64,000 nucleotides of DNA from Gaiellasilicea sp963730405 (GTDB lineage Bacteria; Actinomycetota; Thermoleophilia; Gaiellales; Gaiellaceae). The DNA lies in contig CAVSRW010000001.1 of the NCBI GenBank assembly GCA_963730405.1, forward strand, positions 1 to 64,000, in the 5' to 3' direction. A program made the position numbers and the translations under genes. Numbering within the stretch: the first letter of the stretch is position 1; the number at the start of each line of letters is the position of its first letter. The notes beneath the pieces were generated by a model. That model ran no database searches. It was not told the DNA's origin and saw only the letters and a program-made list of their open reading frames with translations. Of this stretch, positions 1 to 8,346 are shown one piece after another.

Positions 1-1
1 G

Positions 2-667
2 GGGATGCCGTGGTACGACGGCCCGACGCTGCTCGAGCACCTCGAGACCGTCGAGATCGCCGGCGACCGCGACCTCGATCACCGCCGCTTCCCCGTCCAG
101 TGGGTGATCCGGCCGATCTCGGACGAGCATCACGACTTCCGCGGCTACGCGGGCCAGGTCGCCGGCGGCGTCTGGCGCGAGGGAGACGACGTCGTCGTGC
201 TGCCCTCGGGGCGGAGGACGGCCGTTGCATCGGTCGAGCCCGACCGGGGCGTGCCGGGGATGTCCGTGACGATCCGGCTCGCCGACGACGTCGATGTCTC
301 GCGCGGCGACATGCTCGCCGACCCGGAGCAGGCGCCGACGGTCGCGCGCGAGCTCGAGGCGACGATCTGCTGGATGGCCGAGAAGCCGCTCGAGCCGCGG
401 GCGAAGCTCGCGATCAAGCACACGACGCGCACGGTCCGTGCGATCGTCGACGAGCTCGTCTCCGTCGTCGACATCCACACGCTCGAGGACCAGCCCGCGC
501 CGGATCGGCTCGACCTGAACGACATCGCGAAGGTGCGGCTCCGCCTCTCCGAGCCGCTCGCCGTCGACGCTTACGCGGACAACCGCGCCACCGGCGCCTT
601 CATCTTGATCGACGAGTCGACGAACGACACCGTCGCCGCCGGGATGATCCTCTCCGGCCAGGCCTAG
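2..667 (+). CDS. cysN: Sulfate adenylyltransferase subunit 1 (CysN), C-terminal part
   Basis: This is the 3' part of a GTPase-type ATP sulfurylase large subunit; the start and the G domain lie left of the window. CysN works with CysD to make APS from sulfate and ATP in sulfate assimilation. What remains reads straight into the EF-Tu-like beta-barrel domains 2 and 3: an entry segment 'MPWYDGPTLLEHLETV', then 'VQWVIRP' and 'FRGYAGQVAGG', and the C-terminal 'NRATGAFILIDESTNDTVAAGM', which is typical of CysN/CysNC. The protein ends without an APS-kinase extension, so it is a plain CysN. The reading frame is open from base 2; the ATG at base 5 is internal. I infer that cysD lies just upstream. Confidence 0.9.
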   Translation, partial: GMPWYDGPTLLEHLETVEIAGDRDLDHRRFPVQWVIRPISDEHHDFRGYAGQVAGGVWREGDDVVVLPSGRRTAVASVEPDRGVPGMSVTIRLADDVDVSRGDMLADPEQAPTVARELEATICWMAEKPLEPRAKLAIKHTTRTVRAIVDELVSVVDIHTLEDQPAPDRLDLNDIAKVRLRLSEPLAVDAYADNRATGAFILIDESTNDTVAAGMILSGQA

Positions 668-695
668 ACGCGGTCGACTTCCGTAGGCTGCCGCG

Positions 696-1694
696 ATGCC
701 CCTCGAGAGCAAGCTCGACGCGATCGCGGCCGAGACCGGGTTCTCCGGCGTCGTCCGCGTCGACGTCCCCGACGGCGTCGAGCTGGAGCGGGCCTACGGG
801 CTCGCGCACCGCGGCTACGGGATCCCGAACGAGCCCGAGACGCGCTTCGCGATCGCGAGCGGGGCCAAGGGCCTGACCGCGCTCGCGGTCGTCAGCCTGA
901 TCGAGGACGGAACGCTCGAGCCGGCGACGACGGCGCGCTCGGTCCTCGGCGCCGACCTGCCTCTGATCGGCGACGAGGTCACGGTCGAACACCTGCTCGC
1001 CCACCGATCCGGGATCGGTGACTACCTCGACGAGGACGAGGAGCACGACCTCGCCGAGTACCTGATGCCGGTGCCGGTGCACGAGCTCGCGACGACGGAG
1101 GAATACCTGGCCGTCCTCGACGGCCATCCGGCGAAGTTCCCGCCCGACGAGCGCTTCTCGTACTCGAACGGGGGTTACGTCGTCCTGGCGTTGATAGCGG
1201 AGCGAGCGAGCGGCGTCCCGTTCCACGACCTCGTACGGCAGCGTGTCACCGAGCGGGCGGGCATGGCCGACACCGAGTTTCTGCGCTCGGACGATCTGCC
1301 CGGCCGCACAGCGCTCGGCTACCTCGAGGTCGACGGCGCCTGGCGGACGAACGTGTTCCACCTCCCCGTTCGGGGCAGCGGCGACGGCGGGGTCTACACG
1401 ACGGCTGCGGATGTCAGCGCGCTCTGGCGGGCATTCTTCGCGGGCGAGATCGTCTCGCCCGCCTGGGTCGAGGAGATGACGCGCCCGCGCAGCGAGGTGC
1501 CGCCGAAGCGGCGCTACGGGCTCGGCTTCTGGCTCCAGGCGACGACCGGGACGGTGATGCTCGTGGGCTCCGATGCGGGCGTCTCGTTCTCAACCGCGCA
1601 CGACCCGCACAGCGGCCGCAGCTTCGCGGTGCTCTCGAACACGAGCGACGGCGCCTGGCCGCCGGCGCGCTTCCTCGTGGAGTGGCTGGGCTAG
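696..1694 (+). CDS. Serine hydrolase, beta-lactamase class C/PBP4 family
   Basis: A 332-residue protein of the beta-lactamase/transpeptidase-like fold. The SxxK nucleophile motif is Ser55-Gly-Ala-Lys58 within 'FAIASGAKGLTALA', and the YxN motif is Tyr156-Ser-Asn158 within 'RFSYSNGGY'. 'LLAHRSGIGDYL' is the usual helix-cap motif of this family. There is no convincing signal peptide, so a cytoplasmic esterase or peptidase role is as likely as a cell-wall role; substrate cannot be read from sequence. The ATG lies 28 nt after the cysN stop. It converges with the minus-strand cupin gene, overlapping it by 4 nt. Confidence 0.85.
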   Translation: MPLESKLDAIAAETGFSGVVRVDVPDGVELERAYGLAHRGYGIPNEPETRFAIASGAKGLTALAVVSLIEDGTLEPATTARSVLGADLPLIGDEVTVEHLLAHRSGIGDYLDEDEEHDLAEYLMPVPVHELATTEEYLAVLDGHPAKFPPDERFSYSNGGYVVLALIAERASGVPFHDLVRQRVTERAGMADTEFLRSDDLPGRTALGYLEVDGAWRTNVFHLPVRGSGDGGVYTTAADVSALWRAFFAGEIVSPAWVEEMTRPRSEVPPKRRYGLGFWLQATTGTVMLVGSDAGVSFSTAHDPHSGRSFAVLSNTSDGAWPPARFLVEWLG

Positions 1695-2188
1695 AGCCGC
1701 TCGCCCGGGAAGACGAGCCCGAAGCGGTCGACCAGGCTCGGGACGCTCTGCGGGTCGACCTCGAGCCCGTACCTCGCCGCCAGCGCAGCGCGCTCGGACG
1801 GCTCGATCGCCGTCGAGCCCCCGAGCTCGACGAGCTCGGCGAAGTAGCCCTCGAAGCCGGCCGGCGCGATGATCTCGAGCAGGCGCGCGGGCTCGTCGCC
1901 GGCGTTCCAGAACGTGTGCCACTGGCCGCGCGGCTTGACGATCAGGTCGCCGGGCTCGCCGTAGACCACGTCCTCGCCGAGCAACGCGCCGACGCGCCCT
2001 TCGGTGACGTAGCTGTACTCGTCCTCGCGGCTGTGCCGGTGCAGCGGCGCTGCGAGCGCGCGCGCCGACATCGGGTGCTCGACGAGCGCGAACCCGCCAC
2101 CGGAATCGGCCGCCCCGACCAGGAAGCGGACGCCGATGCTGCCGAGGAAGCCTGCCGTCCCGTCCTTCGGGCCGACGACGCGGGTCAG
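1691..2188 (-). CDS. Cupin domain protein
   Basis: A single-domain cupin of about 165 residues. The metal-binding motif 1 is visible in 'APLHRHSREDEYSYVTEG' (two His, one Glu) and motif 2 in 'PGDLIVKPRGQWHTFWNAG'. The first ATG (2071) would cut off a conserved-looking N-terminus ('VGPKDGTAGFLGSIGVRF', then 'FALVEHP'). I therefore extend upstream to a CTG at 2188 that overlaps the TGA of the upstream monooxygenase gene (CTGA); the exact start is uncertain. It probably forms a two-gene unit with that neighbour. The ligand or enzymatic role is not predictable; proteins like this are usually annotated only as cupins. Confidence 0.75.
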   Translation of the reverse strand: MTRVVGPKDGTAGFLGSIGVRFLVGAADSGGGFALVEHPMSARALAAPLHRHSREDEYSYVTEGRVGALLGEDVVYGEPGDLIVKPRGQWHTFWNAGDEPARLLEIIAPAGFEGYFAELVELGGSTAIEPSERAALAARYGLEVDPQSVPSLVDRFGLVFPGERL

Positions 2189-2502
2189 GACGCCTCCGTC
2201 AGCCCCGGCCCGAGGCGCGCGAAGACGAGCTCGTAGTCGACGACGTCCTCGATCCGGACGCCCGCGATCGAGAGCATCCGCTCGCGGAACCGCGTGCGTG
2301 CGACGTTGTGGCGCTCGGCGACCTCTTTGCTCTCCCAGAAGGCGAGCCCGAGGGCGCGTCCCTCGCGGGCGAGCATGACGAAGCCCTCGAACCCCTCAAT
2401 GTCGCGCAGCCAGCGCTCCAGCTCCTCCGCGACCACTGCCGCGTTCTCGATCGGCTCGCCGGTGATGTCGGCGCTCGTGACGGTGACGTACACGCCGTGC
2501 AT
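2185..2502 (-). CDS. Antibiotic biosynthesis monooxygenase-like (ABM) protein
   Basis: A small dimeric alpha/beta-barrel protein of about 105 residues. The pattern is a beta strand 'HGVYVTVTSADI', a helix 'AAVVAEELERWLRDIEGFEGF', then 'GRALGLAFWESKEVAERHN', the usual order of ABM/EthD-type domains that sit over small hydrophobic substrates or act as heme or quinol monooxygenases. The start chosen is the ATG encoding 'MHGVYV'; longer in-frame options run into the divergently read peptidase gene. It precedes the cupin gene by a stop/start overlap. No catalytic residue can be assigned. Confidence 0.7.
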   Translation of the reverse strand: MHGVYVTVTSADITGEPIENAAVVAEELERWLRDIEGFEGFVMLAREGRALGLAFWESKEVAERHNVARTRFRERMLSIAGVRIEDVVDYELVFARLGPGLTEAS

Positions 2503-2530
2503 CTTGTCAGCGACGGCCGCATTGGCGACG

Positions 2531-3498
2531 ATGAAGCTCGTGGAGCCGTTCCCGCCGCTCGAGCCGTACGACCACGGCCTGCTCGACGTCGGCGACGGCA
2601 ACCTCGTCTACTGGGAGACGTGCGGCAACCCCGCCGGCAAGCCCGCTCTCGTCGTGCACGGCGGGCCCGGCTCCGGCTGCGGCACCGGCAGCCGGCGGTA
2701 CTTCGACCCCGAGCGCTATCGCGTCGTCCTGTTCGACCAGCGCGGCTGCGGCCGCAGCCGCCCGCACGCGAGCGATCCCGCCGTCGACATGTCCGTGAAC
2801 ACGACGCACCACCTGATCGCGGACATGGAGGAGCTGCGCGAGCACCTCGGCGTCGAGAGCTGGCTCCTCTACGGCGGCTCGTGGGGCTCGACGCTGATCC
2901 TCGCCTACGCGGAGCGGTACCCGGAGCGCGTCTCCGAGATCGTGATCCTCGGCGTGACCGTGACCCGGCGCGCCGACGTCGACTGGCTCTACCGCGGCGT
3001 CGGCCGCTTCTTCCCGGCGGAGTGGGACCGCTTCCGGCGCGGTGTGCCCGAAGCCGAGCGCGACGGGGATCTCGTCGCCGCCTACGCTCGACTGATGGAG
3101 GACCCGATCCGGAGGTGAGAGCGCGAGCGACGTGGAACTGGCTGACCTGGGAGGACGCGGTGATCTCGCTCGAGTCGAACGGCGCTCCGGGCAGCTACAG
3201 CGCCCGGCCGCCGGACGCGGCGACCGCGTTCGTCCGCATCTGCTCGCACTACTTCGCCCACGGCGCGTGGCTCGAGGAGGACGAGCTGCTGTCGAATGCG
3301 GGCCGGCTGGCCGGGATCCCCGGCGTGCTGCTGCACGGCCGCCACGACCTCGGCGGGCCTGTCGGCATCGCCTGGGAGCTGGCGCAGGTGTGGTCGGGCT
3401 CCGAGCTCGTGGTCGTGGAAGACTCGGGCCACACCGGCAGCGAGGCGATGCGACGGCTGGCACTCGAGGCGACTGCGCGCTTCAGCGCTCGATCGTGA
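2531..3498 (+). CDS. pip: Proline iminopeptidase, frameshifted
   Basis: An alpha/beta hydrolase of the S33 prolyl aminopeptidase family, which removes N-terminal proline from peptides. Frame 1 (to 3118) carries 'VVHGGPGSGCG' (HGGPG oxyanion motif), 'FDQRGCGRSRPHA' and the nucleophile elbow 'YGGSWGSTL'. It then stops prematurely. The rest, with 'WEDAVISLES', the acid region 'GRHDLGGP' and the catalytic His of 'EDSGHTGSE', continues in another frame to 3498. The break is at the CCC run 3103-3105: one extra C would restore the family motif PDPEVRARA. Both halves are otherwise intact, so a base-calling error or very recent mutation is likelier than an old pseudogene. Its 3' end overlaps the minus-strand winged-helix gene. 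Confidence 0.85.
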
Positions 3499-4532
3499 GC
3501 CGCGGCTCGAGGCCGAGGAAGACGCCGAGCCGCTCCGCCTCGACCTCGACCTCCTTCCGCTCGGCCGCGCTCAGCCGCCGCGCCGGCTCGACGGTCAGCT
3601 CGATCCGCTTCGCCGTCTTCCGCCGGCGCCAGATCCCGGCCGCAGAGGCCGTCGACGAGGAGGAACGGCGTGCCGGCGGGGCCTTCGTAGCGGCCCTTGC
3701 CGTGCGCTGCGACCTGCGCACGGACCGCCGGCGGGACGAGCTCCTCGCGCTCGCGGAAGCCCATCACGTACGGGTCGTACTCCGGGAGCAGGCGCACCGA
3801 CGAAGCGACCCCGACGGGCTCCGCATCGGGCACGTCGATCTGCTCGAACACCTCGAGCGCGGCTTCGTTCGTGAAGCTGCGCGAGGTGAACCACTCGCGG
3901 AACTGGCGGTGGTCCGGCGGGTCCGTACGTGATGGCGTAGCGGCGTGCGACCTCGAGGAGCGCCTCCTGCGGCTCCCAGCTTCGTTGCGGCACCAGCCAG
4001 TCCTCGACATGGACGAAGGTCACCTTCTGCCCCTCGGGTGGGCCGAAGCAGAGGACGCCGGCCGTCGCCGCGTCGCCGAGGTAGTAGCCCCAGCCCGACG
4101 CCAGCTTCTCGCGCGGCGCCGATCCCACCGTGTCGGCCACGGCGTCGGCCAGCTCCTCCCGAAGCAGGCGCCGGCCGCGAAGCGCGGCGTCGATCGCTGC
4201 GACGACCTCTCCGACGTTCTCGACTCCGTCGACCTCGTAGTCTCGCTCGCCGACGACGGCCCGTCGCGCCGACGTCCAGAGCGACAGCTCGTCGGCCGGA
4301 TGGAGGTGCAGCGTGCCGCGCGTCGTCCATGTCTTCGCGAGCTCGCGCCGGGCCCAGAGCGCCTCGCGCACGTCCGCCTGCGTGACCCCCTCGACCCGCG
4401 CCGCCAGCTGCAGCTCGGCCGAGCCCATCACCTGCGCGTGGATCCCGCAGACGTCGCGGACGACCTCGACGAGCCGTTCGGCCGGCGCCCGTTCGGCGAG
4501 GTGCGACCGGCGCCGGCGCGCGATGCTCGCAC
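3482..4532 (-). pseudogene. Winged-helix DNA-binding protein (HTH_42/YcaQ-like), multiply frameshifted
   Basis: The pieces together resemble the HTH_42 family (YcaQ/AlkZ-like DNA glycosylases and relatives). N-terminal piece: 'RRSHLAERAPAERLVEVV', 'GIHAQVMGSAELQLAARV', 'KTWTTRGTLHLHPADEL', 'GWGYYLGDAATAGVLCFGP'. This frame fails near 3930. The central piece 'FREWFTSRSFTNEAALEVF' and 'LLPEYDPYVMGFR' continues in a second frame, and the C-terminus 'KRIELTVEPARRLSAAERK' in a third, ending at 3482. A family-like start is not in frame with the first piece; a GTG at 4532 is the best guess. The tripartite break fits the indel density of this part of the window. If the breaks are real, the gene is dead. 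Confidence 0.65.
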
Positions 4533-4543
4533 CTCGTCCTAGC

Positions 4544-5405
4544 TCAGGCGAGCAGGATCTGCTTCAGCGTGTCGCCGCGCAAGCCGAGGCGGAGCGTCTC
4601 GAGCGGGATCACCTCGTCGGGCGGGATGTTGCCGAGGTTGACCGAGGGCCCGAACTGCTGATGAACCAGTCTGCGCCGCCTTCGACGGCGCCTCGAAGAT
4701 CGACGTTCTCGGTGCCGACCGCATCGGCGATCTCGCCGATCAGCTCGGTGCGCATGCCGCCGGCCGCGTCGAAGATCCCGGCCGTGCCGCCCTCGCGCGC
4801 CTCGGTGATCACCTTCCAGGCCCCCGCGTCGAGCTCCTCGCTCAGCCAGTGCACCCACTCGGCAGCGGCGTGCTCGACGGAGGAGTCCTTCGAGCCGACC
4901 TCGGAGAGGACGGTGAAGTCGCGGGCGAAGTCGGCGATCAGCTCGAGCTTCCGCTCACGCGGGATGTCGACGGTGCCGTCCGAGATCTCGACGTGCGTGA
5001 TCCCGAGGCCGTTCAGACCGACGAGTCTTCGAGCCGACCTCGGAGAGGACGGTGAAATCGCGCGCGAAGTCCGCGATCAGCTCCAGCTTCCGCTCGCGCG
5101 GGATCTCGACGGTGCCGTCCGAGATCTCCACGTGGGTGAGCCCGAGCTCGCGCAGCCAGCGCTTGTAGTCGTCGAGCCGGTCCTTGACGTAGACGACCTC
5201 GAAGAACGTCCCGCCGATCACGACCGGCTTCTCCGCAGCACCTCGAGCTTGCGCTGCAGGTTGCTCGTGACTGCGGCCGTGCCCCAGCCGAGCTTGACGA
5301 TCGAGATGTGCTCGCCCGCGACCTCGAGCACGTCCTCCCACCCGCGCGGGCCGAGTCCCTTGTCGATCACGTGCGTAGCCCGTGGTGGGGCTCAAAGTCG
5401 AGCAA
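4544..5405 (-). pseudogene. comA: Phosphosulfolactate synthase (ComA family), disrupted
   Basis: ComA adds sulfite to phosphoenolpyruvate. Recognisable pieces in family order are: 'THVIDKGLGPRGWEDV', 'SIVKLGWGTAAV', 'EKPVVIGGTFFEVVYVKDRL', 'HVEISDGTVEIPRERKLEL', 'AGAWKVITEAREGGTAGIF' and 'NLGNIPPDEVIPLETLRLG'. They are spread over several frames, with breaks near 5372, 5240 and 4665. In addition, the segment encoding 'HVEISDGTV..LSEVGSK' is present twice (see the tandem duplication). The most plausible start is a TTG at 5405 preceded by AAGGAG, overlapping the 3' end of the fumarase gene. In its present state it cannot encode a normal ComA. Confidence 0.75.
4881..5146. repeat. 139-bp diverged tandem duplication inside comA
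   Basis: Bases 4881-5007 and 5020-5146 are direct copies with a period of 139 bp and no internal indels. They differ at roughly a tenth of positions, mostly at silent sites of the comA reading frame (for example GTGAAGTCGCG versus GTGAAATCGCG). Each encodes the conserved ComA segment running from 'HVEISDGTV' to 'LSEVGSK'. The divergence argues against a simple assembly stutter and for either an old duplication or a chimera of two homologous genes. Confidence 0.85.
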
Positions 5406-5993
5406 AGAGCTCCTTCAGCTTCTCCTGCGCCTCGCCTGGACGTCGTGGTAGAGCGAGTTGCCGTGCGCGTCGATCCCGACCGTGAGCGGCCCGAAGTCCT
5501 TGACGCGGAACTTCCAGAGGCACTCGGGCATCAGCTCCTCCCAGGCGACCTCCTCGATCTCCTCGATCTGCGTCGTCTCGAGCGCGGCCGCGCCGCCGAC
5601 GATCGCGAAGTAGACCATCCCGAGCCGCTGCATCGGCTCGATCGCCTCGTCGGGGAAGCCGCCCTTGCCGCAGATCGCGCGGACGCCGTACTGCTCGCCG
5701 AGCGGCTCGGTGAAGCGGACCATGCGCGCGCTCGTCGTCGTGCCGATGCAGATCTTCTCGTACGTGCCTCTGCCCTCGGCATCCTCGGCGACCTTGCGCA
5801 CGTTCGGAGCCGTGTGGAGCAGGAACGCGCCCGAGAGGTCCATCGGCGGCTCGACGCCCTGGTCGAAGATGCGAATCTGCGTCCGGTCGCGGATGCCGAT
5901 GATGTGACCCTGGACGGTCACCTCGTCGCCTGCGCGGAGCTTCATGATCTCGGCGGGATCGGTGATCGGGAAGGTGACCTCGTGCTTGGCCAT
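5392..5993 (-). CDS. fumB-like: Class I fumarate hydratase, beta (C-terminal) subunit, one frameshift near the end
   Basis: The beta subunit of the two-subunit iron-sulfur fumarase/tartrate dehydratase family (TtdB type), interconverting fumarate and malate. Typical segments are 'GDEVTVQGHIIGIRDRTQ', 'LLHTAPNV', 'GTTTSARM', 'GKGGFPDEAIEPMQR' and 'VIDYELV'-like strands replaced here by 'VKDFGPLTVGIDAHG'. The frame reads to 'HDVQA' and then shifts near 5433. Restoring one base gives a normal amphipathic C-terminus 'EAQEKLKELFARL' ending with TGA at 5392. ATG 5993 lies one base after the alpha-subunit stop, so the two are co-translated. The comA start appears to overlap its end. Confidence 0.85.
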
Positions 5994-5994
5994 C

Positions 5995-6894
5995 TCAGAA
6001 CTCCCGGTCGTAGTCGAGGTTGCCCTGGGCGTCGACGTGCACCGAGGCACGCCGCGCCGCCCAGCACTGGTAGTTGACCGCGACCGGGTTCAGCGTCATG
6101 TGCGTGTCGGCGTGCTCGATGTGGCACTGGAGCACGGTCACGTCGCCGCCGAGGCCCATCGGCCCGATTCCCGTCTCGTTGAGGAGCCCGTAGAGCTCGT
6201 CTTCGAGCTGCGCCACGATCGGGTCGGCGTTGCGCGTGCCGATCGGCCGCGCGATCGCCTCCTTCGCGAGGTACATCGCGTAGTCGGCCGAGCCGCCGAT
6301 GCCGACGCCGACGATCCCGGGCGGGCACGGCTTGCCACCCGCGCCGACGATCGACTCGAGCACGAACTGCTTGATCCCCTTCACGCCGTCGGCGGGGACG
6401 CACATCTTCAGGAAGCTCATGTTCTCCGAGCCGGAGCCCTTCGGCACGCACTTGACGTCGAGCCCGTCCCAGTCGGCGATGAACTCCCAGTGGACGATCG
6501 GGAGCCGGTGGCCGATGTTCGGGCCCGTGTTCTCGCGCGTGATCGTGTGCACCGCGTTCGAACGAAGCGGGTGCTCGACGGTCGCGCGCGCGGTGCCGTC
6601 GCGCAGTGCCTCGTAGATGCGGGCCGGGTGGAGCGGGAAGTGCTCGCCGACGCGGCACGTGTAGACCGCGATCCCCGTGTCCTGGCAGACGAGGTTCTTC
6701 TCGTCGTCGGCGATGTTGACGTTCCGGTTGATCGTCTGGAGGACGCGCTGCCCGGTGACAGAGGTCTCGCGGGCAGTCGCGGCCGCAAGGGCATCGCGCA
6801 GATCCTGAGGGATGTCCTTCAGCGCCCAGACGTAGAGGTGTGCCGCGGCGTCCTCCACCGCGTGCTGAAGATCGGTGGTCGTGACTGTGCTCAT
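5995..6894 (-). CDS. fumA-like: Class I fumarate hydratase, alpha (N-terminal) subunit
   Basis: The iron-sulfur cluster subunit of two-subunit fumarase. It reads as TtdA/Fumerase: 'LVCQDTGIAVYTCRVGEHF' with the first cluster cysteine region, 'TRENTGPNIGHRLP', 'KGSGSENMSFLKMCVPADG', 'CPPGIVGVGIGGSADYAM', and the C-terminal 'VTVLQCHIEHADTHM'. Three cysteines in these motifs are the expected 4Fe-4S ligands. The start at 6894 (MSTVTTTD) is preferred over an upstream in-frame ATG that would add a non-conserved arginine-rich leader. It is followed at once by the beta subunit and preceded by the FAD protein gene at 23 nt, forming a C4-dicarboxylate operon. Confidence 0.92.
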   Translation of the reverse strand: MSTVTTTDLQHAVEDAAAHLYVWALKDIPQDLRDALAAATARETSVTGQRVLQTINRNVNIADDEKNLVCQDTGIAVYTCRVGEHFPLHPARIYEALRDGTARATVEHPLRSNAVHTITRENTGPNIGHRLPIVHWEFIADWDGLDVKCVPKGSGSENMSFLKMCVPADGVKGIKQFVLESIVGAGGKPCPPGIVGVGIGGSADYAMYLAKEAIARPIGTRNADPIVAQLEDELYGLLNETGIGPMGLGGDVTVLQCHIEHADTHMTLNPVAVNYQCWAARRASVHVDAQGNLDYDREF

Positions 6895-6916
6895 TGGCAA
6901 ACCTTCGGTTTGACGC

Positions 6917-8110
6917 TCATGCGCTCGCTTTCTGTGCGGCGGCCCGGCCGGCCCGCCGTCCGAATACAACACATTCCAGCAGGGAATTGCCCATCATCCG
7001 GTTCCGGCCGTGCGTGCCGCCGGCGATCTCGCCGCAGGCGTAAAGCCCTTCCAGAGTGGTCCGGGCGTCCGTGTCGATCGTCAGGCCCCCGTTCTGGTAG
7101 TGGAGCACGGGGTAGGTCAGGATCGGCTGCTCGAGCGGGTCGATCCCGGCGCCGCGGTAGCGGCGGAGCATGTACGGCAGCGAGATCTCGGCGTCCTCGG
7201 GCGCGATCCGCGTCGTGTCGAGGTAGACCGCGGGACGGCCGTCCTCGGTCTCGACGCCCTTGCCCTTCTCGACCTCGTCGAAGATCGCCTGGCTGACGAC
7301 GTCGCGCGGGCCGAGCGAGTCGGTGAACTCCTCGCGGTCGGCGTTCAGCAGCACGGCGCCGTAGGCGCGCGTCGTCTCGGGGATCGAGTAGCCCTGCATC
7401 GTCTCGGGCCACGCGCCGCCGTTCGGGTGGTACTGGAGCTCGTCGAGGTCGCGCGCCTCGGCGCCGAGGCCGAGCGCGATCCGCGTCACCTCGCCGGTGG
7501 CGTTGGGATGGTTCGTCGAGAGCTCGCCGCGCTCCTCGGCCACCTTGAAGCAGCGGCCGCCGGCCGCGAGGATGACGGTCGCCGCGTCGAGCTCGTGCTC
7601 GCCGCACGTCGCGTGCCAGCCGTTCTCGCCCGGCTCCAGCGCGTGCAGCGGGCTGTTCGCGAAGAGCGTCCCGCCGCCGGACTCGAACGCCTCGCGGAGC
7701 GCCTTCGTGATCGCGTGGCCGGTGCGGTCGCCGACCTGCAGGAGGCGCTTCGCGCTCGCGCCGCCGCAGCGGGCGAGACGATAGCCGCCGTTCTCCCTCG
7801 TGAACTCGACGCCGAGCTCCTCGAGCCAGTGGATCGCGCTCCGGGCGTCGCCGGTCAGCGCCTCGACGAGCCGCATGTCTGCGCTGTCGTGCGAGCTCTT
7901 GAAGATGTCCGCTGCGTGCTGCTCGGGCGAGTCGTCGTCGCCGAACGACGCCTGGATCCCGCCCTGGGCCTTGGCCGAGTTGCAGGCCTGGATCGAGCCC
8001 TTCGTGGCGAGGCCGACGCGTGCACCGGAACGATCTGCGGAGACTGCTGCGGCGAGGCCGGAGGCCCCACTGCCGATCACGAGCACGTCGAAGGAGGTGC
8101 CGTCGCCCAC
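6917..8110 (-). CDS. FAD-dependent fumarate reductase/succinate dehydrogenase-like flavoprotein
   Basis: A 397-residue flavoprotein of the SdhA/FrdA/NadB superfamily. The N-terminal dinucleotide fold is 'VLVIGSGASGLAAAV', followed by the typical 'STKG'-like 'ATKGSIQACNSAKAQGGI' and 'HAADIFKSSHDSAD'. Near the end are 'LHYQNGGLTIDTDART', 'GLYACGEIAGGTHGRNRM' and 'GNSLLECVVFGRRAG'. It is shorter than SdhA or NadB because the C-terminal helical domain is missing. Linkage to fumarase suggests fumarate/succinate conversion; L-aspartate oxidase is the main alternative, but no nadA or nadC is nearby. Expression is probably controlled by the palindrome just upstream. Confidence 0.82.
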   Translation of the reverse strand: MGDGTSFDVLVIGSGASGLAAAVSADRSGARVGLATKGSIQACNSAKAQGGIQASFGDDDSPEQHAADIFKSSHDSADMRLVEALTGDARSAIHWLEELGVEFTRENGGYRLARCGGASAKRLLQVGDRTGHAITKALREAFESGGGTLFANSPLHALEPGENGWHATCGEHELDAATVILAAGGRCFKVAEERGELSTNHPNATGEVTRIALGLGAEARDLDELQYHPNGGAWPETMQGYSIPETTRAYGAVLLNADREEFTDSLGPRDVVSQAIFDEVEKGKGVETEDGRPAVYLDTTRIAPEDAEISLPYMLRRYRGAGIDPLEQPILTYPVLHYQNGGLTIDTDARTTLEGLYACGEIAGGTHGRNRMMGNSLLECVVFGRRAGRAAAQKASA

Positions 8111-8128
8111 GCGCGCAGGATACCGGAA

Positions 8129-8151
8129 CCGCTAATGCCTTGCATTAGCGG
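8129..8151. promoter_or_regulatory. Perfect palindrome, probable operator of the FAD protein-fumarase operon
   Basis: The sequence CCGCTAATGC, then CTT, then GCATTAGCGG forms a 10-bp perfect dyad with a 3-bp spacer, 18 bp upstream of the flavoprotein start on the minus strand. It is AT-richer than its surroundings, and this placement would overlap a promoter. No regulator gene is adjacent, so the protein that binds is unknown. Confidence 0.6.
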
Positions 8152-8268
8152 GATTTATTCATCTAGGCGTCCGGGCGGACGAGCTCGGCCATTGCATCGA
8201 GTTCGAGAAGAACCACACGTCTTCCTCGAAGTCCCCGGCGGCACCGTCCGCGAAGGCCGGTGCTGAGC

Positions 8269-8345
8269 CTTGTGATCCTGTAACACAAGCCGCTCAACCC
8301 ACGCAGCGGTGCGGGCTGGCGGAGCTTGTGTTACAGGATCACAAG
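8269..8345. repeat. Perfect 22-bp inverted repeat (palindromic repeat family, pair 1)
   Basis: Positions 8269-8290 and 8324-8345 are exact reverse complements, separated by 33 bp. Each arm is itself a near-palindrome (CTTGTG ... CACAAG). The pair sits directly after the stop codon of the dehydrogenase gene and could act as a terminator, though there is no T-tract. The same palindrome family recurs inside the E2 gene at 49.3-49.5 kb. The rest of 8152-8346 shows no gene. Confidence 0.75.
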
Positions 8346-8346
8346 C

